A stretch of DNA of 64,000 nucleotides. Origin: Malus domestica (lineage: Eukaryota; Streptophyta; Magnoliopsida; Rosales; Rosaceae). A program made the translations under genes and the position numbers. This document shows, in pieces, positions 1-12,215 of the stretch. Location: positions 9,767,501 through 9,831,500 of the forward strand of contig NC_091673.1 in NCBI RefSeq assembly GCF_042453785.1, written 5' to 3'. Under the pieces are notes generated by a model. The model did no database searches and was not told the origin of the DNA. It saw only the letters and a list, made by a program, of their open reading frames with translations. Each line of letters starts with the position of its first letter. Position 1 is the stretch's first letter.

Positions 1-875
1 ACCGGGAACCTTTACCACACATACGAACGACGTACTAAAAGAAGGGTACGAGGACTTTGTAGATGTCTTTCAGCTTGACCTTCCCACCTACACTCTTTCA
101 ATCCTCTTCTTCTTCCTAACTTCCTGCAAAAACCTCAGCTCCTTGACTTAACTCCTCCATGGATTCTGCAACTTAAGAGTTCGAAGCTTGTACCTTCCAT
201 CTTCCTTTTCCCACAGGTCAGGAACTCACTTGCAACTTCTTTTCTTTTAATTTCGTTTCCTTTGGTTTATCAAGTTTAATTTCAAATAAATGCTAAATGA
301 TAATTATTTTCAAGACATAATTTGTTAATTTTATCTTTTGCTTGTAGTAACATTTACATTATTTGTCAGAAGAGTTTGATTCTCGTGAGTCTGGTTTTTA
401 ACCGAGTTTAGGTAGATTTTGGGTCTTGCCCAACAGCCATGATTGATCTTAGAGTTGCTTTGCAAATTACAATGTACTGCATTTCTGCTTTAGCATCGTA
501 GTTGAGTACAGATGTAGGCGTATTCATATTGGTTAGAACATCGTTTGTTTTGTTATAACGAAAAATAGGCCAAAATGATCATAAATCAAATCTCAATTTA
601 TGACATGGAAAATCAGATATCGACGACATACTGAGAAAAAGTGATCATAGTAGCAATTGAGATATCCATCATGCTTGAGCAAAGACAGACTATGAAAGAA
701 CAAATAATGGTACTGAGATTTAGTCTCAGAATTCTTAATTTCAAATTGTTTGCTGTTTGGAGGATTTCAGGTCTGGATGCTAATGGAGTTGAGTGGATTT
801 TTTATGAAATTGACTGACATCATATGAAACTAGCGAAACTTGGAACATCCATCTTAATGTAACCAACAACTAAAA
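1..875 (+). promoter_or_regulatory. Upstream region and probable 5' UTR of the U-box gene
   Basis: No protein-coding signal is seen. A pyrimidine-rich leader (about 90-215) is followed by a possible 5' UTR intron: a GT donor at 217-218 and a pyrimidine-poor AG acceptor ending at 770, close to the start codon at 876. The intron is an inference; transcript data would decide it. No TATA box could be fixed with confidence. Confidence 0.4.
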
Positions 876-3800
876 ATGAATAAAATGGATTTCAATATCG
901 GAATCGAGGATGTAGGAGTGGCAGTGCTGCAGGAATTATGGAATAAGGTTGCAATTCAAGCCACAGGGCTTGTTAGCGAAACGAAGGATCTGTTGTTTGA
1001 AAAGGACAGCTTTCTGGAGTTCTCCAGGAGTATATCTGAGCTAAATATTCTCCTCGACAAGTTGAATGCCCGGAAGGTTGAAAACGCGCTGGGTTTAGAG
1101 TCCACAAAGGCTAAACTGACCACATTGAACCGTCAGTTGAAAAAAGCTAGCAAGATAATCAAGGATTACAAATATGGAAGCCGCCTCCGTCTCTTGCTTA
1201 AATCCCACTCAATGCTCCTGCAGATGCAGGAAGTAGCTAAAGATATTGCTAATACCATCTCCTCATTTCAGCTGGTCAATCTTGATATCGCGCTGCACTT
1301 GAATTCGATGACTAACCAGATCATCAACAATCTGGAGTCAATGGAGTTCAGGTCAGCGGCTGCAACAGAATCAATTGCTTCAGAGATGGAGAATTCGATG
1401 TCACAAAATGCTACGAATAGGGAGAATGCTCAAAAGCTTTTGGAAAAGATTGCAGATGCCGTTGGTGCTAGGGCAAATTCATCCTTGGTACAAAATGAGC
1501 TGCAACTTTTGAAGCAAGAGAAAGAAGAGATGGAAGCACAAAAGAAGCAGGCAGAGGCACTCCAGCTATCGCAACTGATTGACTTCCTCTATGCTACAGA
1601 AGTTGTTACTAGACCAGATGACGAGGGAACCTCTACTTACCACCAGCAGTACCCAATTGGTTCGTTCATATGCGAACTTTGCAAAAAGATGATGACAGAC
1701 CCCGTAGCAATTATCTGCGGTCACAGCTTTGAGAGGAAGGCAATTCAGGAGCACTTTAGACGAGGAGAGAAGAACTGCCCCACCTGCAGACAGGAGCTTT
1801 CATCTCTAGAGCTCACACCTAACCTTTTGCTTCGAAACTCTATAGAAGAATGGAATCAAAGAGACCAGGACCTGAAATTCCAAGCTGCAGTTCATGGACT
1901 CAAATCCATTGACAACTCGAGACAGGACACGGCTTTAGAGGACATGCAAGTTCTTTTAAAAATGCCAAGATATGTAACCAAAGCTGCAGAGGAAGGACTT
2001 GCAACAAAGCTGGCGGTAATCTTAAAAGATGAAGGGGTAAATGCTGTGGCAGCATTAAAATGTCTCTACTACTTAGCTAAACACAACAATGAACAAAAGG
2101 TAAAAGAAAACGAATGGCTTGCTTAGCCCAATTACATTTCAACTTTGTAATCTTATTCTGGATGTAAGTGGTGTTGTTGCTTGCCTTCAGGAAACCATTG
2201 TCAAAGCAGGGGGCATTCGGAGAATTGTGAAGCATATCTACAAAGCCGGAAGCAAACATGATGCCGTTGCAGTCTTGTTGGAGTTGTCAGCAAAGGAAAC
2301 CCTTGGGGAGAAAATAGGCAATGCAAAAGATTGCATTCCTCTTCTGGTTTCTTTACTCCATAAAGATAACACTGAAGTGTCACAGAAATCTCGTAAGGTA
2401 TTGCAGAACCTCTCCTTGAACACACATTTTGTTGTCAAGATGGCTGAAGCAGGACACTTTCAACCTTTCGTTGCTCGCTTCAATGAAGGTAAAAATGATA
2501 TGCCTGATAACGAAGGTAAATGCCATACCTTTCGACTGTTACACAACGTAATCATATTCCCTTGGTCTCTTTTCACAGCACCACAGGAGACCAGAACATT
2601 GATGGCTGCAGCCTTGGTGAATATGCAACTCAAGGAGAATAGTGTTGAAGACTTAAAGGAGCCGCAATTTATACAGAATTTGGTTCAGATGCTGTCTTCA
2701 AGCTCTCCAGCATGCAAATCAGCTTGCCTTAAATCCATCAAGAAACTCGTAGCATATCCCAGGATCGTAAAACGACTTCTTAAAGACCCTGCCACTATAC
2801 CACATTTGCTTGGTCTCATCTCATTTAACAAGTCTGATCCACACTTGAAACAAGAAGCAGCTGAGATTCTTGCTAACATGATTGGAGCGAGTCAACAATT
2901 TGAACAACTAAAATATCAGGGCTTGGAGGAGCTGCAATCGAAGTACAATGTCTGTGTACTATTGCATCTTGTAACCAGCTCCGAAGATCAAACCAAGATT
3001 CAATTCTTGCACCTACTGGTTGAACTAAGCTATAAATCAGAGATAGCTCGAGATATAATACGATCTGAACAGGAGGCAACAGCTCACCTTTTCTCTTCCC
3101 TTTATAGCGATCATCCTGCTGTGAGAAGATGGGCAATGAAACTTATATATTGCATATCCAAAGATCATCCAGATGGGGTTCCCCTTCCACCATCTCCTGC
3201 AAAAGAAAGTGCCATTAACACCCTGTCAATGATCTTCATTAATTCACCGGATATTGAAGAAAGGTCAACTGCGGCAGGAATTATCAGCCAGCTTCCCAGG
3301 GAAGATAGTAGTATTGATGAGATACTCCGAAAATCAGAAGTACTAAAAGCCATTCATGAGGTAATTTGCAGCATGGATGAGGAAAATTGGGGGAGCAGAG
3401 CACAATCCAACCAAGGCACATCTCTACTGGAGAATGCTCTAGCAGCCCTTTTGCGCTACACAGAACCCAACAAACCCGAACTTCAGAAACAATTGGGCAG
3501 GCTTGAAGTGTACCCATCACTAGTTCGTGTTCTAACCCGTGGCAGCTCACTAGCTAAGCAGAGAACAGCCATTGCACTTGCGCAACTTTCCCAGTCTGCC
3601 AGCCTGTCAGTCTCCAATGAAACCATCAAGCAAACGAAGCACCCTGTGCCCCTCTTTGATTTAATGAAGAATGTTTCCATTATGTTGTGCTTTTCGGCAT
3701 CATCAGAGAATGCAAACTCCTGTCCTGTTCATGGTGCTGCTTGTTCACCAAGAGATACCTTCTGCCTGGTTAAGGCAGATGCTGTGAAGCCGCTTGTGCG

Positions 3801-4143
3801 CACTTTGAGTGAGACGGAGTCTGGTGTGGCAGAGGCAGCTCTGACGGCACTTGAAACATTGCTAATTGACCACAGCACACTAACAGATGCAACTGCTGCC
3901 ATTGTGGACAACCAGGGTGTGGTTGCCATTCTGCAACTCTTGGACAAAGGATCCTCATCTGCAAAAACCAAAGCCTTAGACCTGTTTCAGAAGATCTTGG
4001 TACATACAACTATCGCTGAGACGTTAAAGAAGAGGTTTGAGAATATCCTTGTCCAACTTCTCCAGGATGATGAACTAAAGAAAAAAGCAGCTTTGGTACT
4101 TAGGCAGATGGGAATCATCCCCGATCAGTCCTCATACTTCTAA
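876..4143 (+). CDS. U-box/armadillo-repeat E3 ubiquitin ligase (PUB42/43/44 group)
   Basis: Three exons: 876-2099, 2191-2488 and 2579-4143, with GT-AG introns, giving about 1028 residues. The N-terminal third is helical and coiled-coil-like (about residues 40-235). A U-box follows at about 259-332: it begins YPIGSFICELC, contains DPV and a GHSFER segment, and ends near NPTCRQ-like NCPTCRQELS. The remaining ~690 residues are leucine/alanine-rich helical repeats of the ARM type. U-box proteins act as E3 ligases that bind an E2 through the U-box; ARM repeats bind substrates. The length fits the long PUB42-like branch better than the ~800-residue SAUL1/PUB44 branch, from memory. Intron 2 can be read through in frame, and an alternative donor after 2515 would add nine residues. 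The first ATG (876) was chosen; a second in-frame ATG lies at 885. No internal stops were found, so it appears functional. Confidence 0.9.
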
Positions 4144-4807
4144 AAGTGTTTAAGGCACATTTGGTGCTTAGGAATGGATTGGATTTGTTAACTCACCACA
4201 TTCAAGGTACGTTGAAGAAAGATCAGATGCCAACTTTCAGATTTTGTCGAGACTAAAAGTGGAAGATGGATTAGTCATCAAGGAAACTCAGGATAAGTTA
4301 TATTCCAGACTAGTCCATCTTCCACCATTAACTTCGACAAAGTTTGGAAGTTGAGAGGATAAGTTATTTTCCAAACTAGTTCATCTTCCACCATTATCTT
4401 CGAAAAAGCTTGGAAATTGACCTTTACTTCTTCCTTCAATCTCCCTTGAATTTAATGAGATATCCAATCAAATTCAATCCGAGTCACCAAATGGGACCTT
4501 AATTAGGAACAGATACCTGGTGCATAATATTTGTAGTATTTGTTCCATTTGCCATTTTTGTAATTGCACCACAACACATGAGTTGTGAAAGAAACATATG
4601 TGACATGCTCTGTTCAGGTTACTAGATGATAGACATAAACTTTGTCACTTGTTCCCCTGCCATGGCTCCATCTCACCTCCAATGGACCACGAATATGCAA
4701 ACAGAATTACCCTACAGTCTGTGCTTGAAAACTTAAACTCTAATCTCTTTTCCTTTCCTTTTCTTCTGTAATTTTACAGAAAGATATAAAAGCCACAATT
4801 TAAAGAT
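4144..4807. repeat. PUB 3' flank with a small inverted-repeat (fold-back) segment
   Basis: After the stop codon, bases 4231-4285 and 4305-4353 form an imperfect inverted repeat of about 50 bp, and a third, direct copy of the second arm lies at 4374-4420. The shared core reads CATCTTCCACCATTA. It may be a tiny MITE-like fold-back or part of the 3' UTR. The rest (4430-4807) is AT-rich with no gene seen. Confidence 0.45.
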
Positions 4808-5424
4808 TGTTGATGCACAAAACCGAGGGGTCTTGGAACAACATAAATCCGACCGTGAATCTGCAAGAAATGTAAATAACACAAGATGTATCGTGATTCA
4901 CCCCAATGTTTGGGCTACGTCCACACTGATTGTATTTCTTTGATTGTATGTATGGATTACAAGGGTGAGGGGGAGTCCCCAGAGAAAGAGAGTTTGAGAG
5001 GGCTTTCTGTTTGTGAGCATGAGAGCTTGAGAGAGATGAGCTTTGTGAGGGTGAGAGGGCTTGAGGTTTGTGAGGGTGAGGAGGCCCTTTTATAGAATAA
5101 GGGCTCCTCCCCTTTTTACATATTTGCCCCTCCATTTATTACATAATTACATTTGAGTCCCCCGAGTATTTATAAGAGGTCTAAATATGGAGGCCCTAAG
5201 TATGGTACAAACAGTAGTCCCCCAAGTCTCTAGTCAAGAGAGTCTTTTGGTTGGAGACTTGAAATTCAGTCCATGTGTCGGCCGAAGTAACTAGATGTCG
5301 TCTAGAACTGATACTCGATATGAGGCGGTGCCCAATTTGAAATGATGCTCAACTAAAAGTAGCATATGTTGCGAGGCTGCTCTGCTTGTGGCTTATGTTG
5401 CCTTGGTTGGCTCGGCCTATGGCG

Positions 5425-5700
5425 TTTGAAGGTGAGGGAGTCCCTTTTATAGAATAAGGGCTCGCTTCTCAATACATAAATATGAGCTAGAGTTGATGCT
5501 CGCGACGAGGCGGTTGCTCAGTAGGCGGCGATGCTCTCTAATGATGGTGAAGGAGTCCCTTTTATAGAATAAGGGCTCGCTTCTCAATACATGAATAATG
5601 GGCTAGAATTGATGCTCTCTAATGATGGTGAGTGAGTCCATTTTATAAAATAAGGGCTCGCTTCTCAATACATAAATAATGGGCTAGAGTCCCCCAAGTA
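5425..5700 (-). repeat. Three tandem copies of a TATA-containing block in LTR W
   Basis: The block CCTTTTATAGAATAAGGGCT with the following 'cgcttctcaatac' recurs near 5440, 5552 and 5632 with local drift (the third copy reads attttataaaataaggg). On the minus strand each carries CTATAAAAGG, a good TATA box, and the same motif sits once more at 5085-5095. This is therefore a multiplied LTR core promoter. Confidence 0.6.
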
Positions 5701-5864
5701 TTTTTCATAAGGCCTAGTTGAGGCCCAATATATGGTACATAATGTAGTCCCCCAAGTCTTCGGTCAATAGAGTCTGTTGGTTGGAGACTTCAAATTGAAT
5801 CCATGTATGGGCCGAAGTGGCGGTTGTTTGGAGGCGGTATTTGTATACCCTGCACTAAAGCTTT

Positions 5865-6400
5865 GTAGGTGAAGCTTTGCAAGTGAAGCTTTGAAGCTAC
5901 AACTCTGTAAATAAAGCTTTCGAAGTTGGAGCTTTTGTAAATGAAGCTTTTGAAGCTAGAGCTCTGTAAATGAAGCTTTCGAAGCTGGAGCTCTGTAAAT
6001 AAAGCTTTTGAAGCTAAAGCTTTGTAAATGAAGCTTTCGAAGCTAGAGCTCTATAAATGAAGCTTTTGAAGCTAGAGCTTTTGTAATTGAAGCTTTTGAA
6101 GCTAGAGCTTTGTAAATGAAGCGTTCGAAGCTAGAGCTCTGTAAATGAAGCTTTTGAAGCTAGAGCTCTGTAAATGAAGCTTTTGAAGCTAGAGCTTTTA
6201 TAAATGAAGCTTTTGAAGCTAGAGCTCTGTAAATAAAGCTTTTGAAGCTAGAGCTCCGTAAATGAAGCTTTTGAAGCTAGAGCTCTGTAAATGAAGCTTT
6301 CGAAGCTAGAGCTTTTGTAAATGAAGCTTTTGAAGCTAGAGCTCTGTAAATGAAGCTTTCGAAGCTAGAGTTCTATAAATGAAGCTTTCGAAGCTAGATT
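5865..6400. repeat. ~29-bp tandem array (about 18 units) in LTR W
   Basis: The unit is approximately GAAGCTTTTGAAGCTAGAGC followed by TCTGTAAAT, with substitutions (TTTCGAAG/TTTTGAAG; CTCTG/CTTTTG). HindIII-like AAGCTT occurs in nearly every unit. No reading frame is maintained. It looks like a minisatellite expanded within the LTR. Confidence 0.85.
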
Positions 6401-6600
6401 GACATGAGTGATGCTCATGAATGTTTATGTTGATTGACATGAGTGATGCTCATGAATGTTAACATGAGTGATGCTCATGAATGTTAACATGAGTAATGCT
6501 CATGAATGTTGACATGAATGATGGTCATGAATGTTTATGTATAATTGACATGAGTGATGCTCATGAATGTTTATGTATGATTGACATGAGTGATGCTTAT
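6397..6600. repeat. ~24- to 36-bp tandem array in LTR W
   Basis: Repeated units contain GACATGAGTGATGCTCATGA and a variable spacer (atgtt, or atgtttatgtataatt). The core ATGAGTGATGCTCAT is a near-palindrome, so each unit can form a short hairpin. Confidence 0.8.
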
Positions 6601-6604
6601 GTAT

Positions 6605-6858
6605 AATTTTGGAGAACTGGACGTACTTTTGATCACCTGGTTGGTGATAATAGCGGTAGGGTGCCGAATCAATTTGGAGTACTGGGTGTACTTTTGATTA
6701 TCTGGTTGGTGATAATAGCGGCAAGGTGTCGAATAATTTTGAAGTACTGGGCGTACTTTTGATCACCTGGTTGGTGATAATAACGGCAAGCTGCCGAATA
6801 ATTTTTTGTAGTACTGGACGTACTTTTGATCACCTGGTTGGTGATAATAGAGGGCCAG
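6605..6858. repeat. ~61-bp tandem array (four units) in LTR W
   Basis: Four units share GTACTTTTGATCACCTGGTT and GGTGATAATAGCGGCA with a variable linker. It follows directly on the 24-bp array, so three unrelated tandem arrays abut within one LTR. Confidence 0.8.
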
Positions 6859-7289
6859 GCTCTTTTGGGCATATGGGTCTTCGCCCGTCACATAACATTC
6901 CAGCCTATTATTTTGGGCTTGCCGTTTTTTTTTTATTACCCTCTAACATGGATTTAAATATCGATATTATCGGCGAAATATCGCCGATAATATCGATTTT
7001 TCGGGGAATGGATATTTAAATAGGTATCCGTGTGGTTTTCGTCCAAATATCGCGATATTTTGGAAATATCGAGATATTTTGTTGAACGATGCAGTCGGAC
7101 TCCGATATCGAACGCCGGAGATGGTGTGCCTGTTCCCGAGCCCATTTCGTCCCAAAAACCTTGCAAAAACGCAATTTTTAACTTCAATTTCACACATAAG
7201 CTTCAAATTTCACGCATGCATCAACGATTCAACATATGTGATGTCGGTTTAAGGCTTAGGGTTTCAATGGAATCTCACCTGAAAAATCG

Positions 7290-8990
7290 ATGACTGGGCC
7301 AACTCCTTGCTCAGCGGCGCACCACCAGAGACGACTGAGCCAAGTCCAACTTCGCCAGAGCCACGATCAACGGCAGCGAAGGATCGAGAGAGTGGGAGAA
7401 GGGGGAGATCTGTGTGTGTGTGGGTCGAATGGAGAAGGGGGAGAAGAGAGGTCATGCCTCAGAGAAGAAGAGAGAAGGATCGAGGGCCTCAGAGAAGAAG
7501 AGAGAAGGATCGAGGGCCTCAGAGAAGAAGAGAGAATGATCGAGAAAGGGGAGATCTGTGTGTGTGTGTGGGTCGAATGGAGAAGGGGGAGAAGAGAGGT
7601 CCGGCGCCTCAGACTCAGAGAAGAATAGAGAAGGATCGAGAATGAGAGAGAGAGAGAGAGCCGTATGCGTGTGTGATATGTGTGCGTGTGTTGTGTGCGT
7701 GTGTGATGGCATGTGTGTGTGTGTGTGTGCGCCTCTGTGGTTGAGTGACCCCATCTGACTCACCTCATGAATTTTTCAATCACTTTTTACAAATGCAGAC
7801 AATGGACAACGAATAATAGCATGTCTGTGTGTGTGCCTCTGTGGTTGATTGACCCCATCTGACTCACCTCACTAATTTTTCAATCACTTTTTACAATTGC
7901 AGACAATGGACAACGAATAATAGAACTTTAATAATGAAACCGTGTATCACTGTGAGTCTGTGATATGCTTTCACATGCAAAACCATGTTCCACTCTCTGT
8001 TATATACTTATATTCCCTCAGAGCATGTGCAAAACCTTATCAAAGGTGGAGTATCAGAGGCATTCCCTCAGAGCATTTTCGTTTCTTCTTCTTCCCTTAC
8101 CATTTTCAAAGTCATTCCAGATCCATTCCAAAGCTTGAACACAAAGGGTTCCATATTTAAGGTAAGTTTACAAACTTATATTTATATTATTGTAATTTAT
8201 ACAACAACAAATAAATTTGTATGGACTCGTATGTTAATTTTTTTAAGTAATTAATACTTGCATGTTAATTTTTGTAGGTAATTAAGTAATGTTAACAATT
8301 ACATGTTAATTTTTTTTTAAGTAATTAAGTAATGTTGTATAATTATTCCCTAGGATTATTTTAATATGTTTAATGTTATTTATTATTTTATTTCCCTTAC
8401 CATTTTCAAAGCCATTCCAGATCTATTCCAAAGCTTGAACACAAAGGGTTCCATATTTAAGGTAAGTTTACAAACTTATATTTATATTATTGTAATTTAT
8501 ACAACAACAAATAAATTGGACTATTGTTAAATTGGATTATTATTCATTAAATTGGATTATTCATTAAATTGGCTTATTATCAAATTGGACTATTCATTAA
8601 ATTGGATTATTGTTAAATTGGATTATTATTCATTAAATTGGATTATTCATTAAATTGGCTTATTATCAAATTGGACTATTCATTAAATTGGATTATTATT
8701 AAATTGGATTATTATCAAATTGGATTATTATTCATCACTATGTTTTATATTAGGATTATTTTTTTATCAAATTGGATTATTATTCATTAATATTAGGTTT
8801 TATTAATCCATATTATTTTTTTAATTACTTAAATTTTTACAATCATTTTCTTTACTTCGTATTTAATTCTTCTGTACAATAACTTTATTATTTAGGTTCT
8901 CTTATATAACCGTCATCACTGATTCACTACTATATTTTTTGGCCAAAAAATATTTGTCTAATTTTCATGAAAATTAAATGTAGGTACGTT
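7290..8990 (+). promoter_or_regulatory. 5' region of the hAT element: repeats and probable leader introns
   Basis: No coding region is supported. A purine-rich part (7370-7660) repeats AGAGAAGGATCGAGGGCCTC several times, then come (TG)n tracts. A ~95-bp unit ending GACAATGGACAACGAATAAT occurs at about 7722-7820 and 7828-7922. A ~123-bp unit with the donor-like TTTAAG|GTAAGT is duplicated at 8094-8217 and 8394-8516. An AG acceptor at about 8984 lies 11 bp before the transposase ATG. A 5' UTR intron from 8160 or 8460 to about 8984 is plausible. Confidence 0.5.
8515..8790. repeat. AT-rich short tandem repeats inside the hAT leader
   Basis: Units such as AAATTGGATTATTCATT and AAATTGGCTTATTATC repeat about 15 times with larger-order duplication of some 120 bp. 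It lies in the presumed leader intron of the transposase gene. Confidence 0.75.
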
Positions 8991-8994
8991 TAAG

Positions 8995-11900
8995 ATGTCT
9001 AGTGGAGCTACTAAACGTGATCCAGCTTGGGAACATGGAGACCCAATAGACGGAAACAAACATGGCACAATTTGCAAATATTGTGGTCGGGTAATGAAGA
9101 GTGGTGGAGTGACACGACTTAAGTACCATCTTAGTGGATTAGATCCAGCAAAAAATGTCCAACGATGCGATAATGTCCCCCCAGAAGTGAAGGCATTCAT
9201 CAGCACATTATTAAAAAATAAAAAACAGCAGAAGGAAAAGATAACACAAGGAATGGAAAATATTCGAGCTGGGCTACGAGGAGAAGTCATTGGCCAAGCG
9301 GTTGACAGTGATGATGATGACGATGAGGACGAATGTGATGATGACATGGGACCTGAAGAACGACGCAGTTTGAAACAAGCATTACGTGCCTCCAAACAGT
9401 CAGCATGGGAAAGAGAACACCTTCATAAAATTCCTAATAGGGGACAAGGTTCCGGGACAAGTGGTGGTGCACAAATGAGACGGGGAGGCAGTCTTAGAGA
9501 ATCACAACCAACACCACCAATAGCCCCAAGTTTATATAAGTCATCCAACGCACGTCAAAAGAGTGTTTGGAGTTATTTCAAGGGAGGTAATGTGAAGGAG
9601 GGAATGGGGCGTCTAATTAGCAAGTTCTTTATCTATGAAAATGTCCCTGCTGCGAAGGCATCATCACATCATTTCAAAAATATGGTAGTGGGATGTCAAC
9701 AGGCCGGTGTTGGAGCACAACCTCCCACTCCCTATGAGATAAGAAACAAATATTTGGATATGGAGTATAAAGACATTGGCGAGTATGTTAACAAGTTGAG
9801 GTCAAAGTGGGAAACTAATGGTTGCACAATCATGTGTGACGGATGGACCGGCCCGACCAGATTATCTATCATCAACTTCATGGTATACTCTAAGGGAAAG
9901 ACAATTTTTTTGAAGTCTGTTGATGCTTCAGACCATATAAAGAATTACAAGTATATTTACAAATTATTGAGGGATGTAATCATGGAGGTGGGAGAGCATA
10001 ATGTTGTCCAAGTCGTGACCGACAACGGTTCTGCATTTGTCAAAGCTGGAAAAAAGTTAATGAAGCATCATAATGTGTTTTGGACATCATGTGCAGCACA
10101 TTGTATTGATCTCATGTTTGAGGCAATGGGGAAGAGAGAGAATGTTGCTACTGTGGTCAAAAGAGCTAGAACGATCACAAATTATATTTACAATCACGGT
10201 TGGTTGTTGGCAAAGATGCGTGAATTTTGCAGAGGAGAAATTATTCGTCCAGCTACCACTCGATTCGCCACCAACTATATTGCATTAAACAGCCTACTCA
10301 AGAAGAAAGCAGGGTTGAAGCAACTATTCACTAGTGACGATTGGGCCAACCACAATTTCAGCCGCTCAAATACAGGTCGTATGGTGGAAAGTATAGTGCT
10401 TGATCATGCTTTTTGGACTCAAACAGAACATGTGTGTCAAGTGTTTGAACCTCTTTACAAAGTTTTACAGATCGTTGACACAGAAGTGTATCCTACTATG
10501 GGGGCAGTATATGAGTTGATGCGTGTAGTGAAGGATGAATTGGAAAGAAAACATGGTGCAAGGTGGGTCATAAAAATAATTGAAGACCGATGGTATAAAA
10601 CATTATACCACGATTTGCATGCAGCAGGTATAAATTATGTTATAATTTGCAATTCATTTCTTTAGTTGCATAAGTATTATTTCTCTTATTAGAGTATGTG
10701 TTTCTTTGAACAGCATATTATTTGAATCCCCGATACCAATACAGACCCGGTGTTGGAGATGATGGTGACCTTATACGTGCTGTACATAATGTATACTCTA
10801 AATTAGACCCTGCATCACCAGCAGTTGGCCAATTTGGAAATGAGGTACACAATTACTTAAATTATAATAATTACTTTGTTGGATTAAACTAACACAATTT
10901 ATTGTATTCAGCTAACATGGTTTAAAGATGCAAGAAGAACATTTGGAGAACCAACATCAGTTGCTGCTCGAACAAATATGTCTCCTAGTGAGTATAAACA
11001 TATTTCACTATAAGTTTATAATAGAATTTGTTGGAGTTATTAGGCTTATCAACATTATTTTTCATTGTAGCTGAATGGTGGATCATGTATGGGACCGATG
11101 CACCAACTGTGAGAAAGTTAGCAATAAAAGTATTATCACAAACAGCTTCCTCATCTGCTTGTGAAAGAAATTGGAGCACATTTGCACTCATACACACAAA
11201 GCAAAGAAATAAGTTGGCTCATAGTAGCTTGGAAAAATTAGTTTATTGCTACTACAACATGAAGCTTCAAATTCGAGATAAGGAAGCAGAAATCGATCAT
11301 GTCGACCGTGGTGACCCACTAGATGTGTTTGATATTGTTGGTGAAGATGATGATACGGAGGGTAACCAACTTTTTCAATGGATTAGACCTCTTCATTTAG
11401 ATGATGATGAAGGCAACCCAGCTCCCAGAGTTGCTGAAGAAGCACGTAATGAAGGGATAAATGTAGAAAGAGTATTAGAGGAGGAGGTGGGATCTAGCAG
11501 CTCTGACTATTTCGAAGAACTTTTGTACCCAAGACCAAGCAACACTGGAATTCCACCTTCTTCCAATCCTACACAACCACAACATCGTGCTGATACTAAT
11601 GATAGCTCTAGTACAAGATCAGGAGACTCACCTACCAATGGAGGTGGGAATGATGAAGGACATAGTGGAGCTGGAGGTAGTGGTGGTGGATATGGAAACT
11701 ATTATGGACCACCACCTCCCGGATATATGAGCCCCTTCACTGGTGAGGCAAACTTCACGCATGCAACACAGGATGATGACCATGGCAGTAGGCAGGCAGG
11801 ACCAGGAATTGGTGCCATAGGGAAGGACTATACTCGCAGAGAAAGAGGCAAGGGGATTTTGTCAAGTCAAGAAGATGACTCGTTATCTAGAACTTCAGAC

Positions 11901-12215
11901 TCTGTTGGATTGGGAAGTAGTAACTATGGTTATACTCATAACCAACCATTTCCCTACCCTTCATATCCCATTCCTGTTGGGATGGAATCGAGCGACTCAT
12001 GGAAACAATCCCAGACTCAATCTTCAAATGATTTTTCTTATGGACAACCTCAACCAATCTCGGATCCATATGGGTGGTATATTAACAATTACATGCAAAA
12101 CTATTTTGGGGATTTATCATTTGATAACTACTCTTCACAATACACTCATTCTACACATAGAGATGATGAAGATAGTGAAAATTTTGAACCTCATAGGAAC
12201 TCTATGTGGTACTAA
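8995..12215 (+). CDS. hAT transposase (BED zinc finger, DUF659, C-terminal dimerisation)
   Basis: Joining four exons (8995-10627, 10714-10844, 10912-10987, 11071-12215) with GT-AG introns gives about 994 residues without a stop. A BED-type finger lies at about residues 10-58 (C27, C30, H45, C58). An acidic run is at about 103-118. The DUF659/RNase H-like core has candidate catalytic residues D282 in the CDGWTGP motif and D343 in VVTDNGSAF, with the CAAHCIDLMFE motif after it. The exon 1/2 join restores the family motif YYLNPRYQY. The dimerisation region holds SSSACERNWS (candidate catalytic E645). The last ~300 residues are acidic, then Gly/Pro/Ser/Tyr-rich and low in complexity. hAT transposases cut and paste by DDE chemistry in the nucleus. 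With intact ends and target duplication, this may be an autonomous copy. Confidence 0.88.

Larger units (their letters stand above)
4808..6938 (-). mobile_element. 3' LTR of non-autonomous LTR retrotransposon 'W'
   Basis: The minus-strand end of this LTR (plus 4808, reading TGTTGATGCACAAAA) recurs at 14744, where a gypsy-type primer-binding site follows on the minus strand; that fixes the orientation. About 400 bp is shared by both copies (4808-5210 and 14744-15153). A minus-strand TATA (CTATAAAAGGG, 5085-5095) lies within the shared part. The LTR is unusual in holding several tandem arrays (listed separately). Its upper boundary is not resolved: it may end near 6938 or continue past the hAT insertion to about 12594, where the minus strand reads TGTGTAACCCC. 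Confidence 0.65.

Noticed and set aside
2873..4009. Minus-strand open frames inside the U-box gene
   Set aside because: Shadow frames of the real exons; no domain features.
7290..7763. Overlapping long open frames on both strands in the GA/TG-rich part of the hAT element
   Set aside because: They come from purine-rich and (TG)n low complexity, with repetitive Glu/Arg or Cys/Val composition and no family resemblance.
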